Source: Chimonanthus salicifolius
Lineage: Eukaryota; Streptophyta; Magnoliopsida; Laurales; Calycanthaceae
Assembly (NCBI GenBank): GCA_013350335.1
Contig: CM023533.1
Span: 26,022,869 to 26,086,868 of the forward strand
Direction of reading: 5' to 3'
DNA: 64,000 bases
Positions 22,490 through 36,299 of this stretch are shown here, one piece after another; position 1 is the first letter of the stretch, and each line of letters starts with the position of its first letter. The translations under genes were made by a program, and so were the position numbers. Under the pieces are notes generated by a model. The model had not been told where the DNA came from and ran no database searches. It worked only from the letters and a program-made list of their open reading frames with translations.

Positions 22490-22868
22490 AAAAATAAAAA
22501 ATAAAAAATGGTTTCTCAAAGTCAGAAAAAGCACATTCCTCTTCCAATTCCGATCACAGCCCTTTTGACCTGACTTCTTCCTTCTAGATTTCTAGGGTTT
22601 TTCTCCTTCCGTTTCGCCATCGCTCCTGCTTCATCCGTACCAAGACATTCCCCAGGCGAATTGCGTTTCGATCCTTCCATTTCACCTCCCTCGGTCTTCC
22701 CGCCATCATTGCTTCAGCCTATCCGCTGAAAACATATATAGTATTTTGCTTTGTTTTTTAGCTGCCTCAGTGTCGAAAACCAGAAGCTCCAGGTGAATTC
22801 TCTCTCCAATCCATCTGGGCCCTTTGACTTGTTAATTTCCCCAAGGGAGTAAGAGAGGGCTATCTGCG

Positions 22869-25800
22869 ATGGTGAATCCGTTGGTGGAGCGCGCTACCAG
22901 CGACATGCTGATAGGTCCCGATTGGTCAATGAACCTTGAGATATGCGATGTCCTCAATCGCGATCCTGGGTACGTTGAGGATACTCAATTTTACCAGAAA
23001 GCACTTGCTTTTTTTTTTTTTTGGTCATCGTTAGTCATCTTTTTTTTTTCCCCCTATTTGCTCTGCTTCGTTGAATTTAGTCTTGAAATGGATTTGTTTC
23101 CTCAAATATGATTGAGCTGTTTTGAGGAATTCTGGCTGGTTTATGAATGTTACAACAAATATCGAAGTGTTGTACTGAATTCGGACTTCAATAAGGAATT
23201 CCAGACTACCGAACAGGCTTATTTTGTAGCTGTGTATTGAAAGAAGGTATTCAACTCAGCTCATTAGGATGAATTAGTATGTCGTCTGAACTGGAATTTG
23301 GATAGATACTTATCTGCTCCACTGCATATTTGGAGAAGTGTGCTCTTTTGGGTTTGAATTCCTTCAAGGAGTCTTATCTCTTGCTTTCTTGTTGTTCACA
23401 ATTCAAGAGTAAAGTATCTATTGCTGCATGCATTTGGGTGGGCTTTACACGTCAAAGAGGTTCTTATTTGTTGGTTTATTGGTCTTATATGAAGTCATTT
23501 AAGGATTTTCAATATAAACATCTTTAAATTGGCTGTTTTTGGGTGGGGGCGTGGTTTAGGTGTTGTTTATTGAAGTGCAGAAGGGATCATTGTATAAAAT
23601 GCTTGCCCTGGATAGTGGAAAGGCTAAGCGTCTGTTTCAGCTTGATATCTAAATGAAATAGGGTTTGGATACCTTATGGATTTTGGAAATATTGAGATTT
23701 CTGTGTGAATTTGGATTTCTCATTCATGTGGTGGTGGATTGGTTGTATTTCTATCTTCTGAAACCGAACCACTTGTGGTGCTGCTTTGGTATTTATCTTG
23801 TTTGACCAGAGCATATCATACCAACACTGCATAAGTTTAAACAGATGAAAAACCGGAAACTGACAAATAAAGATAAAATAAAACTAACAGGTCAAACTGA
23901 TCAAAATAAAGTAATTGAAACAGCGAAAACTGGAATTTTGGCCTGCTTTTCCAGATTTTTCACCAATTCAATCAGTTTTCAATTTGTATCTGGTTTCATA
24001 CTGTAGCTTTCCAGAACAGGCAGCATAGTGTGTTTCTGGTCGAACCAGCTGGTCTGTCTGTCTTTTCAAAATACTGGTTGAGTGCACTGTTGATGTGTTC
24101 TTGACTTCTTGCACATCATAGCCAGCTTTGTTTGGCAAAGACAAAATACTGCTGCTTTCAAAAACATTTTTTTGGTTTTCGTAAGCCACCTAAACTGCAT
24201 ACTAAATTAAATTGCATCAAGGTTATCTCTACCGCTTGTGAATTGTGGATACATCTCAATAGTTCATAAAGACCATGACAATTAAAATGAAATTGGAACC
24301 ATGCTTTTATGGTTCCTTTCTTAAAACTTCTTGTTCAATTATTTTGTATATTCAACAAAGCTTTGCCCATCATCAAAGTGAATTATGTTTCTGGTGCAAG
24401 TACAAAGGACGGCCATGGTAAAGTGGCAATGGAGCTTCACATCATTTTTTAATACTCAAAAAAATTCAGCTTAGCTGTTTATTGTATAGGTCACCAAGTT
24501 AAGAGCTCTACTGATTATGGACCTGCTTCAATGAGCCTGGCTCAATCTCTATGCTCAATAAGGTTCTGGGTTGATTCTAGATTTGGGTTTTTAGACTGTA
24601 CATAACACTGTTGGGATGTGCCTATGCCATATTAAGAAAAGATAGAATCAGAAATGACTGCACTGTAGGAAATTTAATAGCTGCTCCATTAGAAGAGAAG
24701 ATCAAGCAATGTCATTTGAGATTGCTTTTGGCACATTGCTTTTGGTCACATCATGGACAATATGAAGAATTGAAAAGGGTGACAAGCACAAAAATTTAGG
24801 AGAAGGGGGAGAACAAGGAGTACTTGGGCTGATATAATAAGAAAGCTTGCCACACACACAATACAAGGAATTGAAGTTTGCTCAAAAATAACTATGAGAA
24901 GAGAGAAGTAGGGGGCAGGCGGGGGTGTGTGGAGGTGGTTAACAGTGAAGGTTTGGATTCATGTAATAAGAAAGGATGTGCTAAGCTTCAAATGACATGA
25001 TTTTTCATAGGATTTAATAGAAAAGTAAAGTTTAGAAAACTAGCCCTAGATAGATTTGATAATGCCTGTAAGGCAAGTGATGATAACTATTTGCTTGACC
25101 TAGTTAAATGATCAGTGTGTCTAGAGCTGTCCTTTCCCAAATACGTCTTTCCATTGTCGCTCCCTTAGGTTTTTTCCCCTTTTGCCATGGAAGTGATTTT
25201 GATGTGGCTTTAAGGTCCCTTATGATATATCCTTTAGCATTTTCTTATTTTATAACAAAAGTATCTGCTTCATTCTATTGAAATTGAAAGTAATTTACAT
25301 TGCACAACCTTTGAATAGAGAAATTTGGTTGAGTTCTTCTGACTTTCTTACAGCATTTGTGCTGTCCGATAATATAGGCAGTGAAAAGTTGTTAATGGCC
25401 AATGAAAGAGTTGGCTTATGGTTTACTAATACTGGAAGGTCTTCATAGCAATATGGTTGAATCAGACAGATTGATCAAGATATAGGTTGTATCTCGTGTA
25501 GTGAATGAATATTGGCATTAAAGTTTATCTTGCTTTTGCTTGTATGTATCTCATTCTACCATGACATGTCAAACTTGGTTTGAGATGCAATCTTGCTTTA
25601 GGTTGGACTTTTCATTTAAATCAAGGAGGAAAAGGTACTTAAATGGTCTAATGCCATAGGCTTTGATACACTAAGGGTCCGTCTGGATGGAGAAAAGCAT
25701 GAGAAACCAAGGGATTCCCCTCCTTTCCCTCGTATTTATTTACTAAACAGGGAAGAAGATTTCCTCTCCCAAGTCAAAATTTGTTTCCCTTGGAGAGGGA

Positions 25801-28800
25801 GGAGAAACCATGGATTCCTCTCCTCTTTCCTTACCTTCTTTCTTTCTGTGTTTTTTTCTTCCTCATACATTTTCACATGTGCTATCAAATAAGATACAGG
25901 AGACTCCTGGTCATTAAAAAAAAAAAAGATACAGGAGAATCTCTCATCAAGAGAATCCCTTACTCAAGGTATCCACTGTCTAGGGGGATCCCCTGAAAAA
26001 AAAACTTTCTTTTCATCCAAATTCTGCATGAGGGTAACGCCTTAGGATGGATAATTCTCTCAGTGTTTGCATGCCATTGGATCAAACAAGATGGAAAACG
26101 ATCTATGTGGAATCTTCTGCTAGCTGTATTTTTCCCTTGTGAAGTGAAAGAAACTACTGTTCACTAGCCAAAACATTAGTGTCTCTCACTGTAAGGTAAC
26201 AATTAACAAGAAAACACGGTTTATCATGGGTGACTTCTCAAGTGAAACCCAATGGACCTTCAAATTAGACCTGCAAGACAATTAGGCATAAGGCATATAC
26301 AATGTGGACTAGCTAATGATGTGTTAGGTCCTTTTTCTAGAAGGACTATTGAACTCAATTTCATTGGCAGTGCTTCCTATGCTTTGCATACTGCTCCATA
26401 TGAATTTGTTGTACACTTCTTTTCTGGACAAATGATTTTAGATTTGTTGATGATTCCCCTCTACAATTCTTCCTCTCTTTTATGGACAAAGTGTTCTTCA
26501 TTTAATTTGTTGATTTTCTCATTTGTTTTTTTGACTTGGTTTCAACCATGTTTGAAGAGCCTTGTTAAGCTATTCATGTCTTTGTTTCTCAAGAAAATGA
26601 AAGAGAAGGAAGCAACATCACTGCATAATATGGACAATCATATTATTTTTATTTGCTATTTTGGGATTGTAGGGTGCAGTACTGCATCGTCATTCCTTTC
26701 AATAACCATCAGAGTTATCATTAATAAAATTGGAGCTGTGTGAAATTAGTAGCTGTAAGTAGGATTGGTGCTTTTCCACTGACCCATGGGTTGGATCCTC
26801 TCATGGAGAAATTTACTCCCACAATAGTGCATTGCTGGGTCTCTCTCTCTCCATTTTCCTTTCTTGATTATTAATATTATTTTAAGGGATTTTGTAAAGA
26901 TATTCTGTCCCAAATTTTGGAGATCCAAAGTCTATATGAGAGAGGCTTATGCCTTGAATTGTGACATAACAGATTGTGTTTGTCTCAGAGGAAGTACATC
27001 AAGAACTAGTGTTCTTTGGTATTAATGTGAACCGTAAGCTAGTGAGTACTCCATTGGCAACCCTTTTTGAGTTATTTACAACACAAGTATGAATGATGAA
27101 AGAGAGAGTATATGTCAAGGGTTCAATATTCGAATGCAATTGATAGCATTATATATGCTATGGTGTGGACGAGGACAAATATTTCAGACGTAGGAGTGTG
27201 GTTAATAGCTACATGGAAAATCCAAGAAAAAATGCATTGACAAACTATTAAGTGGATTTTGCATTACTTGAAAGGTACGGAAGATGTTGTGCTTATCTTT
27301 GACACAACAATAATATAAAATGCTTTGTTCTTCGGTATGTAGTTTTTTTACTTCGCAGGTGATTTTGAGTAAAGATTATCAAAAACAAGATATGTTTTCA
27401 TGCTTGTATGTGGTTCCATTAGTTGTAAGTCATGCTATAGTTGACATTCACTTTGTCTACTATGAAGGCAGAATATATGGAGCTACAGAATCGGTTAAGG
27501 AAGCCATTTGGTTGAATGGTTTGGTTGGTGAGCTTGGTTTGGCACAAAATAAACCTTATGTCTTCAATGGTAGTCAAAGTGCAATACACTTGGAGAAGAA
27601 TCAGGTCTACCATGTGAGAACCAAACACATCGATTTGCGGTTTGACTACATACGAGAAGTAATTTCAGATGTGTTTTTTTAAAGAAGATCCACACTAAAG
27701 ACAATGCTGTAGACATTTTTGACAAGCCTTTTGACAAGTTCAACCACTTCTTAGACTTGATCAATGTTAAGTAGAAGCATTAGATTCCCATTAGGTGTAT
27801 GAGAAAAGGTTGATGAGTATTTTCATTGTAGTTAGATGAAACTCTCACCAAGGTGGAGATTGGTGAAGTTAAAAGCTGTGTGAAATTAGTGGCTGCCAGC
27901 AGGGTAAATGCTGATTCTCTCCAATGGAGAGATTTACTCCCATGTCAATGCTTGTCTGGTCTCTCTCTCTCTCCCCATACTTTCTTGATTGAATTGATAT
28001 TATTTTAAGGGATTCTGTAGAGATATTTTTTCCTTAGTTACGGAGATCTAAAGTCTATAAAAGAGAAGTTTATGCTCTCAATTGTGACACAGAGAAATTT
28101 GGGATTCTTCCTCTTGGTCTTTTTGAGAGTGTGTGAGTGGGACTTTGTGAAAATTCTCTGGGTGTACTTTTTACAGTTCTATGTATGTAAGATTGAGAGT
28201 GGTGGGCCTTTGGGTTTGTGCTTGGTGCCTTGTAATTCTTTCATTCTTCTCTCTTTTGATCACCATTCCTTTTTCTCATGGACATAGGCATCAAATATTT
28301 CCTCATAGGGGTGAAACTCGGGTCAGGTTTTGACCCAACCTGCATGATCCGACCTGAGAAATCATGCGGGTTGGGTCATTCGAGTCTGGTCGGTTGGGTT
28401 GAGAAGACAAAAACCCTCATGGAATTCGTGTATGGTCGGGTTGAGGAATTTTCAAGTTAACCTGACCTAACCTGACCCAACTCGGATAAAATGGGTTCAG
28501 AATGTGGGTCGAGTCAGAATTCAATTGAGTCGGTTCGGGTTGGGGTTTAAGAAACCCGACCCGACCCGATCCAATTTCAGCCCTATTTCCTCACCTTGTG
28601 TGGTATGTTTGTGCGAATTAATTTTATTTTCTTCTCCTATTACAATATTTCAATTGCTCTCTCCACATAAACAAAAACCACAGCGCGTGTTACATCTGCT
28701 GTAGTAACAACTATTTGTGCATTATTTGACTATGCCTTTGATTTTTATTTATTGTATAGCACCACCTTGAATCCTCAAAAAGTCAATATATTTCTTTTCT

Positions 28801-31800
28801 GATACAGTGTCAGTGCATAAAGGGGTTTTCATGATACTTCTCTAAAGTTTTGTTAGCATTTTGTTATTTATTTAACATTATTATGCTGTTGTTTCTTTAT
28901 TCCTTTGTCTCCAGGCAAGTAAAGGATGTCATAAAGGGCCTTAAAAAGCGCATTGGAAGTAAGAATCCAAAAGTTCAACTGCTTGCGCTCACGGTATGCT
29001 CCTCTTTATGTTACTGATTTTCATTAGTCACTACATAAGGTTGTATTCTTCTTGCAAATCACTATCAATGTTCCTTAGCCTTCTTGTTGCTATCATATAA
29101 AAAGGTGCTGCTGACTTGTAGAATCTCTCATTAGCGATGACGTGACATTTCTCAGTTGCATTGACCTGGGTATAAGGTTCTGAAGCATGAACGATGCTCA
29201 GGTTGGGTAGAAGGATTTTGCACCTAAGATCCAGGTCATGCCCATAAATCTCTCTCATGGGACTATCTGATCACTGTTTGATTGCTGCAAGTATATGGTT
29301 TTGTGAAGAACTAGGGCGGAATTCTACACTTTATTTTGCATAGTCTCGTGTGTTATAGCAATTGCTCACCACCTTTCTTTCTTTTTTCTTTTTATGGACT
29401 GATGATTATTCATCTTAGTTTGCCTTTCAAAAAAGTTTTAATCTCAATTTGGTCAAGAAATTGTTGTCTTCCAGTTAATAAGAATACCATCATTTAATTG
29501 CTTCCAAAAAAGTGACTTTGATAACCTTGGGAACTTTCTAATTTTTCATCTTGAATTGTATAATATCAATGCACACATTACTTTTTAAGATTTTTTTCCT
29601 TCATTTTTATCCTCTTCTCGAGGGTGTTAATGATGACATTGATTGAGAGAGCAAAACTCTGAAGGTAATTTTACCAGAAAAATTGTGGATGATAGTGAAC
29701 TTACCAGTGTTGACTTATCTGATGGATTCTATTCATTGACAACTTGCTGGAAATCATCTACTCAAAGTCTTCCTCCGGAAACTTGAAGACTGAATCTCAT
29801 ATTTGAAGAGATATTTATTGAATCTAAAAATGTCATTTTCACATTAGAAGGAAGCTTATAACCTGCTTGAAATTTTAGCTACTCTGAGGGTGGAACATAG
29901 ATTCATTAAATATTTGATTACATGTAATTGCTTAAAATTCAAATGCATGAAAAATGCAGTAGGTTTAGCTTAAATGTATAGACACCATGGGTTCTGCTAA
30001 ACAAACATTATCTCATAGTTCTAGGATGTCAAGGATTCCATGAGTTAAGAGTTATTATCTTCTTGAGGCCTGGTTGGAGATGGTGGATGATATAGCTGCT
30101 ACTGCACAGAGGGGTGTTCAAATGTTCAATAAGTTCTTACCATGGATTCGATCAAGTTGAATATTGACAGATGCTCCTGTGACAATCTGCCATCTGGGTT
30201 TAGTTAAACCAGGTGTGTCATTGTTAGAGAAAATTGTAATTATTTCAGCTATATTGGGACGCACATATGTGGTGCTTATTATTGTATTAGGTAATTCTGG
30301 GTCTGTGCTTGCTTATGCTGCTTCTCAGTAATCTTGCTCTTTGGAGCTTCTATTGTGACTCATTGGTTGGTTGGCAAGTCATTATGTTGTCATCCTTATG
30401 TTTTTATTGATGATTCTTTTCAGTTGTTAATAATATCTATTACCATTACTGATAATTTAATTGTTGTTATATTTGAGCAATTTCATAAAGATAATTACGT
30501 TGTTACTGTATTTGAGCAATGCCTTTGAGAAACACGATTGGTTCCTCTTACGGATCGCCTTTTCTTTGTTGTAGATGCTCTTGTAAAGAAACACTAGTTT
30601 GTGGCTATTGTAACAGGTTCTTTAGTTATGGAGTGTATAATTACGTAGTTCTTTTTCTTTCCTGCGTTGCAGCTATTGGAGACCTTGATAAAAAATTGTG
30701 GAGATATTGTTCATATGCATGTTGCTGATAAAGGTATCCTGCATCAGATGGTGAAGATAGTGAAAAAGAAGGTTGATTTTATTAATCATTTTTGGCTGAT
30801 CTTTTGTTTCTGTTGTCACTTCTTCCCTGATGAATACATTTTAACTTCTGTTTCTCTGTACGTACAGCCTGATTTGCATGTCAGGGAGAAGATACTTGTT
30901 CTAATCGATACTTGGCAAGAAGCTTTTGGTGGACCAAGGGCAAGATATCCACAATACTATGCTGCATACCAAGAGTTGTTGGTAAGTCTCAGGCTTACTG
31001 TTCCAAAAAGCCTCAGCTTTGCCAATAAGAATAACTTTTGAGATGCAAAAGGTGTAAGCATACATCGTTGGTATCAGTGGTTGATTTTTTTTTTCAGAGC
31101 TAGTATTCGATTCAACAATATCACAGCTAAATTTTGTAGAATCTTTTTGGGAGTGATAGCTCACTTTTGTAGGTTCATTTTACTGAATCTTAGAACTATA
31201 GCCAAATTGATATTGATGATCTCCTCTTTTTTCCCTCTAGAACATGTCAATAAATTGTATTGTTGAAAATACAGTCTTTTTTAACACTGTTCTAGATAAA
31301 TTGACTTTGTATCAGCGTGCTGGAGCAGTATTTCCTCAAATGTCTGAGAGGTCTGCACCCATATTTACTCCTCCCCAGTCGCACCCCTTGGCATCTTATC
31401 CTCAATCTTCACGTAGTCCTGATCATCGACACGAGATGCCAGAGTCTGCTATGAGTTCTGATTTTCCAACTTTGAGGTAATTTATGAAATACTTCTCCCT
31501 GTATTTTTTTGGAAAGATTACTTCTCCCTATACTATTTTAGCGAAGTAATTGTGCATTTTTACCCTTTGCAAGTTCAAATGAGTTGAACCACTCCATGTT
31601 ATTGACATTTTTATACCCTGAATATGATTTGTGTTCTGTAGTATATGCCGACAAATAAATTGTTGTCTGCTTCACTTTAATTCCCACTTGATTCTCTGCA
31701 GAATGTATTTCTCCTGCAATGTGGAATTTGTCAACTTGAATACAATGCAGGTTGCACTAGGGGGGCTCAATAATTTCCCAATCATGACACGTGAACCCAA

Positions 31801-34800
31801 GGAGGGCGGGGGGTTCATTTTGCTGTCTTCACTAGACCCAAGCATGGGTTGCAGGTTAGTTGTGTATCAAACACAACCCCGTTGGTCATCTCTGCCAATC
31901 CGACCTAAGCCTGTGAAGTGGGTGCTTCTTTCGATTACATCTCAAAGGTCCTTTTCAAGGCCTCTGTTTGGATGCCTAGAGACAACCAACGGGGCTGATT
32001 CTTGGTATAACTAACAACTCCCACTAGGTTTGGTGAGGTCAGTGGACCCACCTGTGGACATGTTTAATGAAAGAACTGGTCTCCCTTGTGCCCTAGTAGA
32101 GATATTAGTGGAGTCAACTTAACAGTTTATTAAGTATTTGCAGTAAACATTCAAGATTTAGTAAATATTGTATTAAGAATGCTCCAGTTTACTTGGTGCA
32201 TTGTGCTACATTTGGACAAATGCACTTGTTAATCTGCTCAATGTTCTAAAAAAAATGGAGAATATGATTGTTTTCAGAGGAAAAGCTCATTTATCTATAT
32301 GAACTGCTCATTAAGTAGGCTGTACCTTGGAAAGCATTCACTCCAAAAAATCAACTTTATCTAGATGATCCCATCCCATTTATGTATATGGAATTTGGAA
32401 AATTATGATGAGGCCTGGCATGTTTGGTTGTGTGTGTGCATGCTTGCATGTGGATAATACTCGGTCATGGCTTCTAGAGGGAACAACAATTTTAACAAAA
32501 AAAGGAGATGAGGTAAAGAGATGACTTGCCATGGCTATAAACTTCAAAAGTTCTCCTAAATCACCAGAAACAAAGTGCACGTAGTTCTGTAGACGATGGG
32601 TGAGTTTTGTCTTAAAGTTCAAACAGTGGGTCCTGCAGATTCGAAGCGATCACAGGGTCTTGTCTTAGATGGTGATCAAATTTGATTGGTGCTCGATCAC
32701 CTCCTAGATTTGCTTGGCTCTAGTAATGATGCCAAAGGAAACCTTTTTTTTTTTTGAAACAGTGACAAATAATTTCATTAAATCATGTAGAGAATACATA
32801 TGAGATGAGAGCAAGTAGCTCTCTAGGGAAAACCATTAAGTGACAAATACAACGTGAGAAGTCATTAAAGGAGAACTTGTATTATTTGTCCTTTGACATG
32901 ACCATCATACAACAGGGTTGTCAGTTAAGATGGTTTAATGCGTTTATTGAAGGCCTTGAAACTACCCTAGTATGAAGAATCAAAGTTTACATGTAGATAG
33001 TACTAGGAGAATAGGAAGGGCGTTAAAGACATGGGTTGAGGTCATAGCACAGGATATAATAGAAGGTGGGATAGTGGAGGACATGATTGTTGATTTAGTT
33101 GACTGGAAAAGTGGAACTCAAAAAGCTAACCCCAGATATATGGGACAAAGTCTTCAATGGTGATGATGATGGTAACTCATACCACAAATTCCTTATCTTA
33201 GATATTATTAAAACCCTTATCTTCCTTATCCAACCTCATTCAACCCATAAACATATCAATTAAGATCTTACTACAATTATGCTATTGATAAATCTTGAAT
33301 TATGATACACATGGGGGCATCCAATTTTGTGATAAACTGTAGGAGACTGGTGTATGTCATGACCATGCAAGTCAATATTCCCTTTCTCTATATTTTTTAC
33401 TGTTGGTTGGACACTTGGACTGAATAAATGTTCTGGGTCATTTGGTTTTATTGTGTGCATGTCCAGATGCACTTAATACCCTTTTGAACTACAAATTGAT
33501 TGAACACATTGAGGTATCCTTATTTGGAAGTTTACTGATAATGTAGTTCCAAGCCCTGGAATAGAAATTGAGATGGATTTGGTCAACCCTTTTATATCTA
33601 CACCCATTTCCAGTTGCAACCATTCTTTCTGATGTACCAATCTGCCTAAAATGGTGCAGGAAGAAATAATAGTTGATGAACCTCCTCTTAGAAACACCAA
33701 TCATCATCATCACATTTCTAAGGTGAAGTCAAGGTAAAATATCCACGAGTATTTTCTCTCGTTTACCATTGAAAATGTGGATAGATGTTTGATAGTGTCC
33801 TCGACCATCTTGTCCTTTTTCACTTCTTTGGAGCAAGTCTTTCTTCCTCTCTTATTCATTTTACAATTGGGATTCTTGAAATACCTTTGAAGAACTATAA
33901 GTCTATAACCATTGTTCACATAGCATCATATTCTGAATTCATTTCATCAACTGGGAGTGTCCACAACATCAATTTGTATCTTCATGTTGCATGCTACAAT
34001 GATGATTCTCTTTATTGCTCTAGCTAATTCTAGTTGCTACCAGATTCAGGAATAAAGCCCTTGTTCTTGTGGAGTGTGTCCCTATTCCTCTCATTGTTTA
34101 TCAGGGTTTTTGGTGTTGAATTTGATCACTAAAAGAGGGAACATTTTTCTTTCTTTTACTATATTTTTATCATTCTCTGTTGCCACATATTGTCATATAC
34201 TTTATGCTCTTTGCTTATGGTAGCATCTCACACTTTTTTAATAGGCTGCTGCTGGTAATTATATTATTTTGTTATAAGCCAGACTGCCACCAACTGCTGA
34301 ATTATTGTTGCAATTAATTTTATCATGTGCATTGAAGTTATTTTTCCTTCTCAGTATGACAGAGATTCAAAATGCCCGTGGTATTGTGGATGTTCTGGCA
34401 GAAATGCTAAATGCTTTGGATCCAGGGAACAAGGAGGTATTTTGCCGTGCTCTTCTATGAGATATTGAATTTGAAGTGCAACTTGTCTCTTTATTGTTTT
34501 TCTGTTGAGATTCATGGCTGATTATACTCAATTAATACGTGGAAAAAACTTGCCAAGTCAATAGTTCAAATGTATTAACCATCACTACAATTACTGTTAA
34601 AATCCTTGAAAAATAGATTTAGTACTCCAGACTCTTGAGTATCCTAAGGGCTTCTTTAGCTGCATGATGTTTTGAAATGGCTTTTCTGAAAATTAGTTAT
34701 ATCTTAGTATGTTGCTTGGTCATGGTCTCTTAAAATGGTTTAATCTGAAAACTTTCTTCCTTTTTGCTCATTTCTAGATTCAATCAGCTTGTAATGTTGT

Positions 34801-36268
34801 TTTAAATTGTAAAAATGGATTATCCCTGCTGCATTTGAATAGTTCAAATAAGTCAATTCTAGGTCATTATTACCCTTAATATTAAATTGTTCACCATTTT
34901 AAATTGCTTATTTTTGTGGCTTCGTTGCTGGATTTTTTTTTCTTTTTATATTCCTCAACAGAAATAGCCTTTACCTCTTCACACACGCACACAGAGTGAA
35001 TCAATGCTGACCTAAAGGACATATTTTTCATCAATTACAATGGTCCGCTTTCCGCTTTGGTTGGCATTTTTAGAACAAACTTCCAAACAGAAATTGGCAA
35101 ATTGCAATCATCCAAGCAGATGTTAGAATTACATTTTATTTAAGAAGAAACATTAATCAGACATTGGAAAACATCCAATAAGTTGCAATAAATGGATGGT
35201 TCGGATCATTTTTACCTTTGAATATTCTCATTTTTCTCTTCTTCCAAATCTTCCAAGCAATTGCCAATTGTAATGTTTTGTCACTTGGCCCCTAGGAGCC
35301 TAATGTCCCTTGACTAGTGTTCTATAGGGGACAAGAATGACTCCCAGAAGGGTGAGCAGCATGGAAGGATGAGGGGAAAACCTCTAGATGGCTCAAGCTG
35401 CAATGATGAAAAGATGTTATTTGATTACGTAAATTACATGCTAGGACATGGTACGGTGTGGCTCTAAGTGGTTAGGGCAAGGAATTTATTTGTGGTGGTC
35501 ATCAACACATGGGCTTTTAACTCTTGTAGTGGCAGATGGACCTGGAACTGTTCTGGATTCAAAAGCAATGGAAGCTTGTGAACTAAGAATCTTCGGTTCT
35601 TAGAAAAGTGTGTCATGGTCAGTGGTTAACTGGTTGGTAACTCTTCCATTACTTTCCATCTGACAGTGGTGGTCCAACATCTCAAATTTGTAGTTCATTA
35701 GATCCCTTCTGTGATGTTTTTACATACATCATCCCCTCCTAATTCTACAAACACGGTCTTAGTTAGCACCTTTCACAGTTTGAATTGAGACTAGAACATT
35801 CATTGATATTTCACTTCACATGAATTCTGAACTTTCAATGTACATTGTGATTTGTCTCTTCGTCGTCTTCTTTTGGAAGGCTTGGATTTTTATATTTTGC
35901 ATAATAGATATTTCAACTACTGAATCATTTCATTACCTATTTGTAGGGTCTCAGGCAGGAGGTTATCATTGACCTTGTTGATCAATGTCGTACATACAAG
36001 CAGAGAGTCATGCAGCTTGTAAACACTACTTCGTAAGGCCTCTGTTACTTTCCTTCACTACCTAACCTTGAAGAATTTACTACCTATGTTACAATAGCTT
36101 CCACTTTCAGATTCCTTAGGTTTGAATGATGTGTATCTTTTGAAATGTGACAAATGATGTGTATCAACATGTGCTGGGTGAGATCCAACATTGTCTTGCC
36201 TTCAGTCCTAAGCCCCATAGCATGGATTTGACTTCGACCATTCAATTCCTGTAATACTATGAAGGGAA

Positions 36269-36299
<31 letters not shown>

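Larger units (their letters stand above)
12738..22868. other. Intergenic region between the ABIL and TOL starts
   Basis: This 10-kb interval separates two divergently oriented genes. I recognise no intact gene in it. It holds three long (AT)n tracts, a minus-strand SINE, an LTR/PBS relic, a nested TRIM with a solo LTR, a short GC-rich tandem duplication at 17.63-17.76 kb and a MITE fragment at 21.3 kb. Two minus-strand exon-like frames (about 14.75-14.87 kb and 16.82-17.02 kb) are unexplained and reported under findings. The stretch 19.9-22.2 kb is extremely AT-rich and looks featureless. Confidence 0.6.
22970..28914 (+). other. TOL intron 1 (5.9 kb)
   Basis: GT-AG intron bounded by GG|GTACGT and TCTCCAG|G. 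The first 2.7 kb shows no recognisable gene or element. From 25.67 kb it carries a MITE-like stretch, then a decayed copia element in sense orientation, whose 3' LTR contains a MITE. A 163-codon open frame at 26252-26743 has no family resemblance I can see. Confidence 0.85.

Noticed and set aside
26252..26743. 163-codon open frame in TOL intron 1
   Set aside because: It is the second longest frame seen on its own, but has hydrophobic low-information composition, no recognisable family, no splice partners, and lies in an intron beside TE sequence.
27320..27682. 120-codon open frame as a gene
   Set aside because: It is the RNase H part of a decayed copia element, out of frame with its neighbours and lacking its own start context.
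28430..28580. Telomere-like or interstitial telomeric repeat from the GGGTTGGG/CCCGACCC blocks
   Set aside because: The motif is not TTTAGGG and is confined to a MITE with defined ends.
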